Source: Nocardia yamanashiensis NBRC 100130 (GTDB taxonomy: Bacteria; Actinomycetota; Actinomycetes; Mycobacteriales; Mycobacteriaceae). From it: a stretch of 64,000 nucleotides of DNA. The notes below the pieces were generated by a model that saw nothing but the letters and a program-made list of their open reading frames with translations, ran no database searches and was not told where the DNA came from. The stretch lies in the NCBI RefSeq assembly GCF_001613325.1, contig NZ_BDCD01000041.1:1-64000 (forward strand). The letters run 5' to 3'. Positions 48,892 through 57,549 of the stretch are shown one piece after another (positions within the stretch are counted from its first letter, which is position 1; each line of letters begins with the position of its first letter). The translations under genes and the position numbers were made by a program.

Positions 48892-50097
48892 TCAGACGCG
48901 GGTTCCGTTCAGCCGCTCCGCCACATCGATGGTCCGGCGCGAGGTGTCCGCGACCTCGGCCCGCACCACCGCCGCCACCTGCGCGGCGACCTGCTTGCGC
49001 ATCCCGGCCAGCTTGCCCAGGGTGGCGGCGCGCCAGCCGGTTGCCTTCATCTCCAGATCGATGTCCTCCGCGCGCGGCGGGGCGGCATCGATGACGATGA
49101 GCAACGGGTCGGCGGCACGGGCGGTCAGCGCCACCGGCACCAGCACCTCGGCGCGATAGTGGTTGGACTGCAGCACATCCACGGTGATGTCGAGCGAGAC
49201 CGGGATGGTCAGCTCGAAGTTGATCAGCGCCGGATCGTGCTCGTCCGGCGCCGGCTCCTCGACCTTGGGTTTCGGCAGTTCCGCGATGCGCGGCTCGGCC
49301 CGCGGCGACTCGCCCGCCGCGGCTTTCTCCGCCACCCGCGGCACCCGCACCGTGCCCTTGACCGCCACCTGGGCCTTGTTGCCCGGCCCGGCGCGCAGCG
49401 GACCGACCTCGATCGGCTTGCCCGCCATGGCTTCCACCACGTCGCGCACCCGTTCCGCGGTCACGATGCGTTCGAAGAAGCGATGCCCGAACTCGCCGTA
49501 GTCGATCCACTCGTGGGCCGGGCTGCCGCGATACGGCGATTTCACGCCGTTGAGAATGGCTTCCACGTCGAAGGTGCGCCCGCGCTGGGCGTCCGGATCG
49601 GCCAGAATGCCGTTGATGCGATTGGCGACCTCGCGCTGCACCAGCTTCGCGATCGGGTCCAGCAGCACCTCCCATGCCGTCCCGATGGCCTGGGCGCGCA
49701 TGACGAAGCTGACGTCCCGGCTGTTCACCGGCGGTATGTCGATGACCACCAGCAGCGGGTCGGCGGTGCGGGCGTGCATGCTCAGATCGATCTCGACCAC
49801 GGCTTCGACACGTAGTCGCTGCCCGCCGAGGGTGACGTCGACCCGGAGTTTCACCGGCAGCATGACGTCGAAGTGCACATGCGGTCCACGGCGCACGATG
49901 GTGGGTTTGCCGACGCTGCCCTTGGCCACGAAGCTGGCGAGCCCGGCGGGACCGATTCCGAAGGGGCCGATGGTCATTCCGCGTCCGGCCGTCCCGGCGA
50001 CCGCCGCTTCGATGCGGGATTCCGTCACCGCCGCCGCCACGAAACGTTCGCCGAATTCGGCGTAATCGATCCAAGTCGGTTCAGGGGACGGCGTCAT
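48892..50097 (-). CDS. Protein with two copies of an uncharacterised ~190-residue domain
   Basis: A 401-residue protein made of two related halves. Copy 1 begins at Trp9 (TWIDYAEFGERFV) and copy 2 at about 197 (EWIDYGEFGHRFF). Each continues with a helix ending R-x-x-V-x-A-x-A-G, a short IGPFGIGPAG / VGPLRAGPGN element, beta-rich stretches (ADPLLVVIDIPP in copy 1, ADPLLIVIDAAPP in copy 2) and a closing helical segment that ends in RRTIDVAERLNG or RTFDVEAILNG. The second copy holds a charged insert (about 262-300). There is no signal peptide or membrane helix. The function is unknown; the strong internal symmetry suggests a pseudo-dimer. Confidence 0.75.
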   Translation of the reverse strand: MTPSPEPTWIDYAEFGERFVAAAVTESRIEAAVAGTAGRGMTIGPFGIGPAGLASFVAKGSVGKPTIVRRGPHVHFDVMLPVKLRVDVTLGGQRLRVEAVVEIDLSMHARTADPLLVVIDIPPVNSRDVSFVMRAQAIGTAWEVLLDPIAKLVQREVANRINGILADPDAQRGRTFDVEAILNGVKSPYRGSPAHEWIDYGEFGHRFFERIVTAERVRDVVEAMAGKPIEVGPLRAGPGNKAQVAVKGTVRVPRVAEKAAAGESPRAEPRIAELPKPKVEEPAPDEHDPALINFELTIPVSLDITVDVLQSNHYRAEVLVPVALTARAADPLLIVIDAAPPRAEDIDLEMKATGWRAATLGKLAGMRKQVAAQVAAVVRAEVADTSRRTIDVAERLNGTRV

Positions 50098-50122
50098 CCA
50101 TGCACTTTCGTCGGGCGGGGAC

Positions 50123-50157
50123 CCCTGTCCTGCCGATGAGGGGGCAGCAGGACAGGG
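50123..50157. terminator. Hairpin between CHAP gene and duplicated-domain gene
   Basis: An 11-bp stem (50123-50133 with 50147-50157) about 105 bases past the stop of the minus-strand CHAP gene, with no T-tract. Confidence 0.55.
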
Positions 50158-50263
50158 ATCTAACGGCGACGCTGCCGGGCGCCGCCGTCCACCATCGTAG
50201 GCGGTTAATCCGTGGAGTCCTACCCTCCGTCTCCGGCGTTTCCAATATGTGGAACCGGCGTGT

Positions 50264-50872
50264 TCACAATCGGCCGTAACCGACCAGTCCGGAAATCAGG
50301 CTCGGGTTGTAGCGGTGGATGGTGATCTGGCCGAATTCATTGCCGCCCACCGTGGTGATGGTGCCGGCCGCGGGATCGGCGGCGATCACGATATTCGTGT
50401 GTTGCTGGAAGGCGCTGGTCTCGCTGTACATGACCACGTCACCGGCCTTGGGCAGATAATTCGCGGCTTCGAAACGCTGCTGCCCCCGGTAGTAGTCCTC
50501 CAGGGTGTAAACGCCCGGAATGCGCCAGGAGCCGGAATTCGGATTGGCCAGCGGCCGCCCGGCTTCGCGCATCACCCAGCTCACGAAATCCGCGCACCAG
50601 GGTTCGTCCACGCCCTCGGAATACTTGGTGCCGTCGTGCTGCGCGTCGAATTCGCCCGCCAGCACATCCACGATGCGGCCCTGCGTTTCGTCGAATCCAC
50701 TGCGATCCACGTCCGGGAAACTGCGCAGCCGTTCGCCCGCCAGCACCGGTGCGTCACCGCGCCGATGCCACAGCCCGACCCCGACCACGCCGCCGACGGC
50801 CAGCGCCACGATGACCGCCAGCACGCCGACGGATATCGCCCACCGGCGCGGGGCTCGCTTCTTCGCGTCCAC
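50264..50872 (-). CDS. Membrane-anchored CHAP-domain amidase-like protein
   Basis: A 202-residue protein with a basic N-terminus and one membrane helix (about 12-34), followed by an extracellular CHAP domain. The catalytic cysteine is Cys93 in EPWCADFVSWVMREAG and the His is His158 in FQQHTNIVI. Between them come YLPKAGDVVMY and the usual DxVG-like turns. CHAP proteins cleave peptidoglycan stem peptides or cross-bridges, so a role in wall remodelling is likely. The upstream region can form two stem-loops (GTGACGC/GGCGTCAC and TGGCCG/CGGCCA), but I could not match them to a known riboswitch. Confidence 0.85.
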   Translation of the reverse strand: MDAKKRAPRRWAISVGVLAVIVALAVGGVVGVGLWHRRGDAPVLAGERLRSFPDVDRSGFDETQGRIVDVLAGEFDAQHDGTKYSEGVDEPWCADFVSWVMREAGRPLANPNSGSWRIPGVYTLEDYYRGQQRFEAANYLPKAGDVVMYSETSAFQQHTNIVIAADPAAGTITTVGGNEFGQITIHRYNPSLISGLVGYGRL

Positions 50873-51042
50873 CCGGTTCTCCTCTCCCCTGGCCGTATCC
50901 GGCCACTCCCCTATTCCGACGCGCGTGACGCCGCCCGGGTTCCCGAATCGCTTGCGTCACGCCACTTCCGCACAATTTCTCCACAGGAATCGCACAGGGC
51001 GGCGGGAACGCAACGCACGGCTACCGGTGAACGCCGGACCGC

Positions 51043-54000
51043 TCAGCCCCGGGCGCGTCCCATGCGCATGGCCGGCAACATGCCGGTGCCCTCGGCCGCG
51101 AGCTGGTCCAGATCGGCGCGAATGGCGGCTTGCAGGCGGGCGGCGTCGGCGCGGTGCGCGTCGGCGCGGGCGCGGTCACCGAGCACGGCGGCCAGGTCGG
51201 CGAGCACATCGTCCATGGGTCCGAGCACGGACGCCCCGGTTTCCAGCCCGGCCACCGTGCCCGCGAACGGCAGCAGCAGGTCGTAGAGCTCGCGCGCGGT
51301 GTCCAGATCACCGAGGGCGATGGCGATCCGCGCCCGCACCGCGGTGAAGCTGTTCCAGAAGTGCGGCCCGATCGGCGGTTCGGTGGCCAGCACCGCGCGC
51401 ACCTCGTCCTCGCGCCCGGCGTGCAGCAGCGCCAGCGCGTACCCGTAGATGAACAGTTCGGGTTTGACCGCGCTGCGTTCGCGCAGTTCCTCCAGGTAGT
51501 CGGACAGATTCCCGCGCATCCAGCCGATGGCGACCGCGATGCCGATGTGCAGCGCGTTCGGATCCCGCGCGTGCCCGTCGATCACGTTCTCGGCCCACGT
51601 GCCCGAATCCGCTTCGGCCGCAGGCACTTCCGCCATGGCCTGCAGCACCCCCGCCACATTCCCGCGCATGAGTTCCAGCAGCACCCCGAACGGCGCGATG
51701 GCATCGAGCAGATGCCGCAACTGCCCGTCCGTCGCGTACTCCCCCGCGCTGCGCGCATGCCCCGCGGCCACCACGAGCCGCGCATCGGCCAGCTCGGCCC
51801 GGAACAGCAGATAGTGTGCGAGCGCGCTGAATTCGGTGAGGTGAGCCGCCTCGGCGATCCGAAGCATCCGCGCCGCATGGCCTTTCAGCTCGTGCGCCCG
51901 CAGGAAGGTCCCCGACGCGAACGCCACGAACGCCTGCGCGTTGATCACCGTGCACAACAGCTCCGGATCATCGAGCGGTTCTGCCAGCCGCACCGCATCC
52001 GCGGCCGCCTGCCGCGCACCTTCGGGATCCTCCAGCGCCTGATCGAAAACACTGGTGACCAGCAGCAGAATTCGCGTCGTGACCGGCAGCCGCGGTGCGC
52101 GCAAGGCCGCCCGCAGTGGTGCCCGCAATCGCGGATCCGGCGTATGCCAATCGACCACCGACCAGATCAGCGGCGTCGGCCAGCAGGTCACCGCCCGCGC
52201 CACGAATTCCACACCCCCGATCGACTCCGCCGACGCGAGCGCCGCCTCCCGCTCCGCCCGCGCCGCCAGATGCTGCCCGTCATAGGCCAGTGCCGTCACC
52301 AGCTCGCATCTGGCCTCCAGCAACCCGATCCGATCCGCCCGGCTCGCCCCACCCGCCCCATGCCCCGCCAGCTCGTGCAACGCCAGCACCGCCCGCCACC
52401 GCCGCACCGCATCGGCCCGCATCCGCCGCTCCACACACCGCCGCGCCGCCGCCACCCCGAATTCCAAAGCCAGCGCCGCGGTTTCGGCGTTCGCCCCCAA
52501 GGCGGCATGATGGGCCAGCGCATCGATATCCCGCGCTCGCGGCGGTTCTGCCGCAGAACACTCCGAATCTCCGACTACCGCAGTCGATTCTGGTATCCCA
52601 GCCGAGGCGCCACTCGGGCTGGCGTGTCCATGGTCGTACAGGCCCGAGGTGTTCGATTCCTCGTGCGCGGCGAGCGGCGCGACACGGCCGTCCACCGGTC
52701 GATCCGCGACGGACTGCCGACGGAGGGATTCGAAAGCAGCCCAGTGCATTCGGGCCCGGCGCAGGATCGGGATGTCGTGGTAGACGGTTTCGCGAATGAG
52801 AGCGTGGTCGAAGGTGAGCCGCCCGGAGCGTTCGGTGCGGACGAGGCGGGCGGCTTCGGCCGTCGCCAGCAGGTCGATCACGGTGTCGGTGGGGTGGCCG
52901 GTGTAGGCGGCGAGGGTAGTGATGTCGGATTCCTCGCCCCAGACCGACAGGTGGCGCAGGAGTTCGGTGACATCGGCGGGAAGCTGGGCGATACGGCGGC
53001 CCAGCAGGTCGCGGACGGTGTCGGGAAGGCCGTCGGTCGAACCTTGGGCCGCAACCAGTTTGGCCAGTTCGCGGACGAACAGGGGGTTGCCGCCGGTGCG
53101 GTGACGCAGCACGCGGACGGTGTGGTCGTCGAGTGCGATGAGACCCGCGGCCTGGGCGGCACGACGGGTGCCGGCCAGATCGAGTCCGTCGAGTTCGATG
53201 CGGCCGGCGGTGAACAGCGCCAGGGCGGCGGCCGTATCCCGCACGCCGGGACCGGATTCGGTGCCGCGCAGGGTGGCGACGATCAGGATCGGGCGGTCAC
53301 GCAGCCAATTGACCACCTGGCGCAGCACCTGGAGGGTGGCGGTGTCGGCGCCGTGCACATCCTCCAGGACGATGGCGACGGGTCCGTGTCCGCTGCGTTC
53401 CCGGCAGGACCGCACCACCCGGCGCGCGAGCGTGAAAGCGTCCACGGCGGTGAAGGTTTCGGGTTCGGCGGCGTCCATTCCGGTGAGCACTTCGGCCCAT
53501 GCCCAGGCGGGCGGCGCGCCTTCCACTTCCGGGCAGCGCCCGAACACCGTCGTCCAGCCCTGTTCGGCCAGGCGCGCGGCGACGCCGGTGGCGAGGGTGG
53601 TCTTGCCCGCGCCGGCCTCACCGGCCAGCCAGACCAGCCGCACCTGCCCGCCGGCGGCGTCCGCGGCGGCGGCCAGCACGGCGGCGCGCTGTTTCCCGTA
53701 ACCGCTGTCCGCCAATGGTTCCGGCGCCGGCGCCGGTTCCGGCGTCACCGGTCGCACGGCAATGGTCGGCACCGGGGCCTCGGTATCGACGGAATGGGTG
53801 AGGATGGCCCGCTCCAGTTCCCGCAATCCGGGCCCGGGATCGACCCCGAATTCCAGGGTCAGGAATTCCCGGCTGCGCCGCACCGTGCCGAGCGCGTCCA
53901 GGGACTGCCCGAGCCGGTACTGGGCGAGCGCCAGCAGCCGCGCGCATTCCTCACGCCCGGGATATTCCTCGAACACCGGCCGCAGCGTCATCACCACTTC

Positions 54001-54561
54001 CGCGGGCCGGTTGGTGTCGAGCGCGACCTGCGCGCGCAATTCCAGCGCGGTGAGCCGCAGGGCCGCGAGCCGCGCGGCTTCCTGCGCGGCCCAGGGCATT
54101 CCGGTGAACGATTCGAACGCGGCCCCGTGCCAGCACGCCAGCGCGGCATCGAGCACCCGGCTCTGCTCGAGCGGGTCGGGCCGCCCGGCGGGATCGCGCA
54201 TGGCGGCCTCGTGCCCGTGCAGCAGCTGCTCGAACTGCCAGGAATCCACCTGCGCCGGTTCCAGATTCAGCGCGTACCCGTGCGATTCGCTCACGATGAC
54301 CCGGGAGCGCGCCCGCCGCGGCCGGTCGGGTTCGAAGATGCGCCGCAGATTGTGGATGTAGACCTGCAGCGCGGCAACGGCTTTGGCGGGCGGGTCACCG
54401 GCCCACAGATCGTCGATGAGGCGTTCGGTCGGCACCACCCGGCCGCCCGCGGCGACCAATCGGCCCAGCACCGCGCACTGCATGGGCGCGCCGGGCGGTA
54501 CCCGCCGGCCGTCGACGCTGATGTGCAACGGGCCGAGCACCCCGATTCGTGTCACCACCAT
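51043..54561 (-). CDS. SARP/BTAD-type transcriptional regulator with AAA ATPase and TPR-like region
   Basis: A 1172-residue regulator of the AfsR/SARP class. A winged-helix DNA-binding domain (1-100; GGRVVPTERLIDDLWAGDPP), a BTAD domain (about 105-255; DSWQFEQLLHGHEAA... LTLEFGVDPGPGLRELE) and a Pro-rich linker lead to an NTPase with Walker A AGEAGAGKTT (313-322) and Walker B VAIVLEDVHG (396-404). A long helical-repeat region fills the C-terminal half. Such proteins usually activate secondary-metabolite or stress genes; no biosynthetic cluster is seen here. It is divergent from a gene for an MmyB-type ligand domain, with a short palindrome between the two. Confidence 0.9.
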   Translation of the reverse strand: MVVTRIGVLGPLHISVDGRRVPPGAPMQCAVLGRLVAAGGRVVPTERLIDDLWAGDPPAKAVAALQVYIHNLRRIFEPDRPRRARSRVIVSESHGYALNLEPAQVDSWQFEQLLHGHEAAMRDPAGRPDPLEQSRVLDAALACWHGAAFESFTGMPWAAQEAARLAALRLTALELRAQVALDTNRPAEVVMTLRPVFEEYPGREECARLLALAQYRLGQSLDALGTVRRSREFLTLEFGVDPGPGLRELERAILTHSVDTEAPVPTIAVRPVTPEPAPAPEPLADSGYGKQRAAVLAAAADAAGGQVRLVWLAGEAGAGKTTLATGVAARLAEQGWTTVFGRCPEVEGAPPAWAWAEVLTGMDAAEPETFTAVDAFTLARRVVRSCRERSGHGPVAIVLEDVHGADTATLQVLRQVVNWLRDRPILIVATLRGTESGPGVRDTAAALALFTAGRIELDGLDLAGTRRAAQAAGLIALDDHTVRVLRHRTGGNPLFVRELAKLVAAQGSTDGLPDTVRDLLGRRIAQLPADVTELLRHLSVWGEESDITTLAAYTGHPTDTVIDLLATAEAARLVRTERSGRLTFDHALIRETVYHDIPILRRARMHWAAFESLRRQSVADRPVDGRVAPLAAHEESNTSGLYDHGHASPSGASAGIPESTAVVGDSECSAAEPPRARDIDALAHHAALGANAETAALALEFGVAAARRCVERRMRADAVRRWRAVLALHELAGHGAGGASRADRIGLLEARCELVTALAYDGQHLAARAEREAALASAESIGGVEFVARAVTCWPTPLIWSVVDWHTPDPRLRAPLRAALRAPRLPVTTRILLLVTSVFDQALEDPEGARQAAADAVRLAEPLDDPELLCTVINAQAFVAFASGTFLRAHELKGHAARMLRIAEAAHLTEFSALAHYLLFRAELADARLVVAAGHARSAGEYATDGQLRHLLDAIAPFGVLLELMRGNVAGVLQAMAEVPAAEADSGTWAENVIDGHARDPNALHIGIAVAIGWMRGNLSDYLEELRERSAVKPELFIYGYALALLHAGREDEVRAVLATEPPIGPHFWNSFTAVRARIAIALGDLDTARELYDLLLPFAGTVAGLETGASVLGPMDDVLADLAAVLGDRARADAHRADAARLQAAIRADLDQLAAEGTGMLPAMRMGRARG

Positions 54562-54620
54562 GGTGCCGACCGACCCCCATACACAGACCAGAACAAACCA
54601 AACAGAAGGTCTTCAATATG

Positions 54621-54633
54621 GCAGAAATTCTGC
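54621..54633. promoter_or_regulatory. Palindrome between the SARP and MmyB-domain genes
   Basis: GCAGAA-A-TTCTGC is a perfect 6-1-6 dyad in the 144-base divergent region, about 60 bases from the SARP start. A regulator binding site is plausible but unassigned. Confidence 0.4.
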
Positions 54634-54705
54634 GACAGTACCCAGTCTTGTGATGGGGCTTAACCCGGCACGAAGAAGATCATTAGAGGGTTACCGCACA
54701 CTGCC

Positions 54706-55191
54706 TTGGTGTTCGACCCCTCCCGGCCACCGCCCGCCGATCTCGCGGTGCTGCACAGCTTTCCGCATCCGGCGTGCCTGCACGACGCCGCGTTCGACCT
54801 GGTGGAAGTGAACGACGCCTTCCTAGCGACCTTCCCGGGCGCCGGCCGGGGCGCGAACCTGCTCACCGCGATCCTGCTGGATCCGATGGCCCGCACCCGG
54901 CTCGGCAGCTGGGAATCGGAAGCGAGCCTGATGGTGTCGGCGTTCAAACGACTGGCCCCGAAGCTGATCGATCCGGCGCGCATCGACGAGATCCGCAATA
55001 TGTGCCGGCGGATCCCGGAGTGGGATCGGCTCTGGAACGGCGCCGACGACGCCCTCCCGGTTCCGGAGCAGCGCACGGTGCGCATGGTCGAGCCCAGCGC
55101 CGGCCGCGAGCGCGACCACTATGTGCAGAGCTTCCAGTTCCAGACGCCGGCCCGGCCGTGGTGGCTGCTGACCGTGGTGCCGTTCGGCTGA
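54706..55191 (+). CDS. Stand-alone MmyB-type ligand-binding (PAS-like) domain protein
   Basis: A 161-residue protein consisting only of the ligand-binding domain normally found behind an XRE HTH in MmyB-like regulators. Family features are FDLVEVNDAFLATFPG (PAS strand and helix), NLLTAILLDPMARTRLGSWES, the W-D-x-x-W segment and the C-terminal strand WWLLTVVPFG. The DNA-binding part is absent, and no HTH lies upstream in any frame. The start is TTG, with GTG as the next codon an alternative; no Shine-Dalgarno is visible. Divergence from a SARP regulator suggests it senses a ligand or partners a regulator, which is speculative. Confidence 0.72.
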   Translation: MVFDPSRPPPADLAVLHSFPHPACLHDAAFDLVEVNDAFLATFPGAGRGANLLTAILLDPMARTRLGSWESEASLMVSAFKRLAPKLIDPARIDEIRNMCRRIPEWDRLWNGADDALPVPEQRTVRMVEPSAGRERDHYVQSFQFQTPARPWWLLTVVPFG

Positions 55192-55716
55192 TCAGGCCTG
55201 CGCCGCGGGCACCTCGAACCAGCCGTCCTCGGCCGCGGCATAGCCGTGGTACAGCAAGGGTATTCGCCGATCGACGCCGAAATGGCGATAGACGGCGAGC
55301 ATGGCGCTGCGCACCGCGCGATCGTGGAAGTCGTCGATGCGCCGGGGCCCGAGGTCGTGCTCGGGAAGCAGCGACAACCGGGTGAGCTCGGCCTGATCCG
55401 CCAGATCCAGTCCGATGGGCGGTTCCGGATCGGCGATGAAGTGGTCGTGCAGGACCGAATGCACCCGGCGCGGGTCGGCCCGGCCGGGGGTGAAGGCGAG
55501 GAATCGGGCCCGGATGGCCGGGGTGCGATGCCCCTGCAACCAGTCGATGAGCGTGGGATTGGGCCGGAGGACGCGGCCGGTGAGCGGCGTCTGTTCCAGC
55601 AGGTGCAGGATGCTGGCGCCCGGTACGCGGGGTTCGGGGACCAGGAAGAGGGTGAGAACCGGGTCGCCGGTCCGGCGATCCGCCAGGCAGACCTTGGTGT
55701 GCATCGGGTCGGGCAT
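55192..55716 (-). CDS. Conserved hypothetical protein
   Basis: A 174-residue soluble protein that I do not recognise. It starts PDPMHTKVCLADRRTGDPVL, has a hydrophobic strand TLFLVPEPRVPGASILHLLEQ, then a helical middle (WLQGHRTPAIRARFLAFTPG; VHSVLHDHFIA) and a C-terminal YRHFGVDRRIPLLYHGYAAAEDGWFEV. Two His in HSVLHDHF are the only possible metal ligands. The ATG is chosen because GAAGGAG lies 6 bases before it. It is convergent with the MmyB-domain gene, with no gap between them (55191/55192). Confidence 0.6.
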   Translation of the reverse strand: MPDPMHTKVCLADRRTGDPVLTLFLVPEPRVPGASILHLLEQTPLTGRVLRPNPTLIDWLQGHRTPAIRARFLAFTPGRADPRRVHSVLHDHFIADPEPPIGLDLADQAELTRLSLLPEHDLGPRRIDDFHDRAVRSAMLAVYRHFGVDRRIPLLYHGYAAAEDGWFEVPAAQA

Positions 55717-55808
55717 GCGCTTCTCCTTCGAGAACGAGGGGGACGACATGCGACCCCGCGCCGGTTGCTGGCTTGGTGGTGCGACACCGAAAGTATAGTC
55801 GCCGAATA

Positions 55809-55845
55809 CGAATGCGACCGATCGGTTTCCGATCGGTCGCATTCG
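55809..55845. terminator. Terminator of the GNAT gene
   Basis: A perfect 17-bp stem (55809-55825 with 55829-55845) around a TTT loop, beginning 15 bases after the stop of the minus-strand acetyltransferase gene. Confidence 0.8.
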
Positions 55846-55859
55846 TCGCTAACCCCCGG

Positions 55860-56555
55860 CTAGGCGTCGATCAACCGGCCGTTCGAGGCCCGCCCGCCGA
55901 GCTTGTTGGCCGACTGCGCCAGCTGCTCCTCGATGGTGGCCCGGACAGTCGGCCACTCCTCGTCCAGAATCGAATAGAAGGCGGTACTGCGCACCGCCCC
56001 GTCCAGCCCGCGCGAATGCGCCCGCCGGACGCCGTCGCTGGTCGCGCCCAGCCGCTCGATCGCCAAGCGGGAGCGCAGGTTCCGGACATCGGCCCGCATG
56101 GCGATGCGCTTGACCCGCCAGACGTCGAAAGCGTGCTGCAAGAGCAGCTGCTTGGACTCCAGATTGATGCCGGTGCCGCGCGCCTCGGGCGAAAGCCAGG
56201 TATTGCCGATCTCCGCCGCGTCGGGCACCGCCAGCAGCGGATCCCCTTGCGGCGCACCGTGCACCTGCGGCCAGACCAGCGGCCCCTGCCAATAGTCGAA
56301 GCGGGTGAAACGGGTGGATCCGAGCACCCGGCCACTGGCTATCGCGATGATGGCGAAAGCCAGCGACGTGCCGGACGCATGTCCCGACAGCGCGGCGGCC
56401 ACATATTCCAGGGCCTCCTCCGCACCGTGTGGGACGGGCGTGAACGCATAGTCGTCACGACTCCCGGCGGCCGCCTCCGATAAACCCGAGGCATGCTGCG
56501 GCGCAAGGGGTTCCAGCCGTACCAGACGGCCGGCAAGAGTTACGGGTACAGGCAC
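55860..56555 (-). CDS. GNAT-family N-acetyltransferase
   Basis: A 231-residue acetyltransferase similar to the RimJ/RimL-type GNATs. Expected elements are LAGRLVRLEPLAPQHASGL at the start, AFAIIAIASGRVLGSTRF (strand beta-4 area), IGNTWLSPEARGTGINLESKQLLLQHAFD (acetyl-CoA loop, here EARGTGIN) and KRIAMRADVRNLRSRLAIERLGATSDGVRR (motif A end). The substrate is unknown; ribosomal-protein N-terminus or small-molecule acylation are both possible. The GTG start is preceded by GAGGG; the frame continues upstream without family similarity. Confidence 0.85.
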   Translation of the reverse strand: MPVPVTLAGRLVRLEPLAPQHASGLSEAAAGSRDDYAFTPVPHGAEEALEYVAAALSGHASGTSLAFAIIAIASGRVLGSTRFTRFDYWQGPLVWPQVHGAPQGDPLLAVPDAAEIGNTWLSPEARGTGINLESKQLLLQHAFDVWRVKRIAMRADVRNLRSRLAIERLGATSDGVRRAHSRGLDGAVRSTAFYSILDEEWPTVRATIEEQLAQSANKLGGRASNGRLIDA

Positions 56556-56855
56556 GTTCCCTCGATCTTTCGGACATGGTCGGGGGCTCGCGTCAGGCCT
56601 TGCCGCACCGGCCACACTCTCCGGATGAGACGAACCAGCCCTGGCGCGCCAGTAGCAGCATCGAATAGTTGGATGAACGATAGCGGAACACGGGCGCACA
56701 GCAATGTAGGCGGCACAAGAATTTCCGCGCCCGCCAAGCGTGTCGCGGCGAGTGCATTTCGTGCCCCCGACCCCGGCCTTTGACGGGTCGGCCCAGACAG
56801 CGCGGCGGCCGGTTTTTGATACCGTGCTGGCGGGGTATCGAGGCGAAAGGCGACC
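56556..56855. other. Intergenic region, no gene seen
   Basis: Three hundred bases between the divergent acetyltransferase and TetR genes. Apart from AAAGG near 56846-56850, the likely ribosome-binding site of the TetR gene, nothing coding or repetitive was found. Confidence 0.6.
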
Positions 56856-57449
56856 GTGGCGCGACTGAGCAGACAGCAGACCCAGGCGCGCACGCGCGAA
56901 GAGCTGTTGACCGTGGCCACGCGGCATTTCCTGGAGCATGGATACGCCGCCGCCTCGCTGGAGCAGATCGCCGAGGAGGCCGGTTACTCCAAGGGCGCGG
57001 TGTACTCCAATTTCGCCAACAAGGACGGGCTCTGCCTGGAGGTGCTGAACCAGATCCGGCTGTCCAAGGTCGGGGAAGTGGTGGCGGCGATCGCGGACGC
57101 CGAGTCGGTGGACGCCATCCTGGAACTGTTCCGCGAATGGGCCGAGCGAACTATCGGCGACCGCAACTGGACGCTGCTGGAGATCGAGTTCTCCACCCGC
57201 TCGCGGCACAGCGAGAGCGTGCGCACCGATATCGCCGACGGCGCGAGCCAGGTGCGGGCGGCGCTCGCGGCGGCGTTGCAATTGATCAGTGATCGTTTCG
57301 AGCTCGCGCCCGCCATGCCCGCCGAGGCGGCTGCGCTGATTTTGCTGAGCAGCGGCGTGGGGCTCGGTCTGCAGCGTGCGGTCGACCCCGGGGTCTCGGT
57401 GGAACCGCTCATCGACCTGCTGCGCATCGCCACCGGGTCGGCCACCTGA
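56856..57449 (+). CDS. TetR-family transcriptional regulator
   Basis: A 197-residue TetR protein. The HTH (about 12-58) includes LLTVATRHFLEHGYAAASLEQIAEEAGYSKGAVYSNFANKD in family form, followed by a helical ligand domain ending in SVEPLIDLLRIATG. The GTG start has AAAGG 5 bases upstream. It is followed 100 bases later by a secreted lipase gene on the same strand, which is a candidate target but not an obvious operon partner. Confidence 0.85.
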   Translation: MARLSRQQTQARTREELLTVATRHFLEHGYAAASLEQIAEEAGYSKGAVYSNFANKDGLCLEVLNQIRLSKVGEVVAAIADAESVDAILELFREWAERTIGDRNWTLLEIEFSTRSRHSESVRTDIADGASQVRAALAAALQLISDRFELAPAMPAEAAALILLSSGVGLGLQRAVDPGVSVEPLIDLLRIATGSAT

Positions 57450-57549
57450 CCCGGGGCGGGGTCATTTCGTCATTACGGGCGATCGCGACGGCGGGTCGGC
57501 TTACCATCGGGGTTCGCATTCCATCGGCAGTCCCCCCGGAGTTTCAGCG

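Noticed and set aside
50873..51042. Possible c-di-AMP (ydaO-type) riboswitch before the CHAP gene
   Set aside because: Two stem-loops can form and such riboswitches do precede wall hydrolases, but I could not find the conserved core sequences, so no call is made.
51130..54663. 1177-codon plus-strand frame opposite the SARP regulator
   Set aside because: The minus strand encodes recognisable domains over the whole length; the plus-strand product is Arg/Pro/Gly-rich noise.
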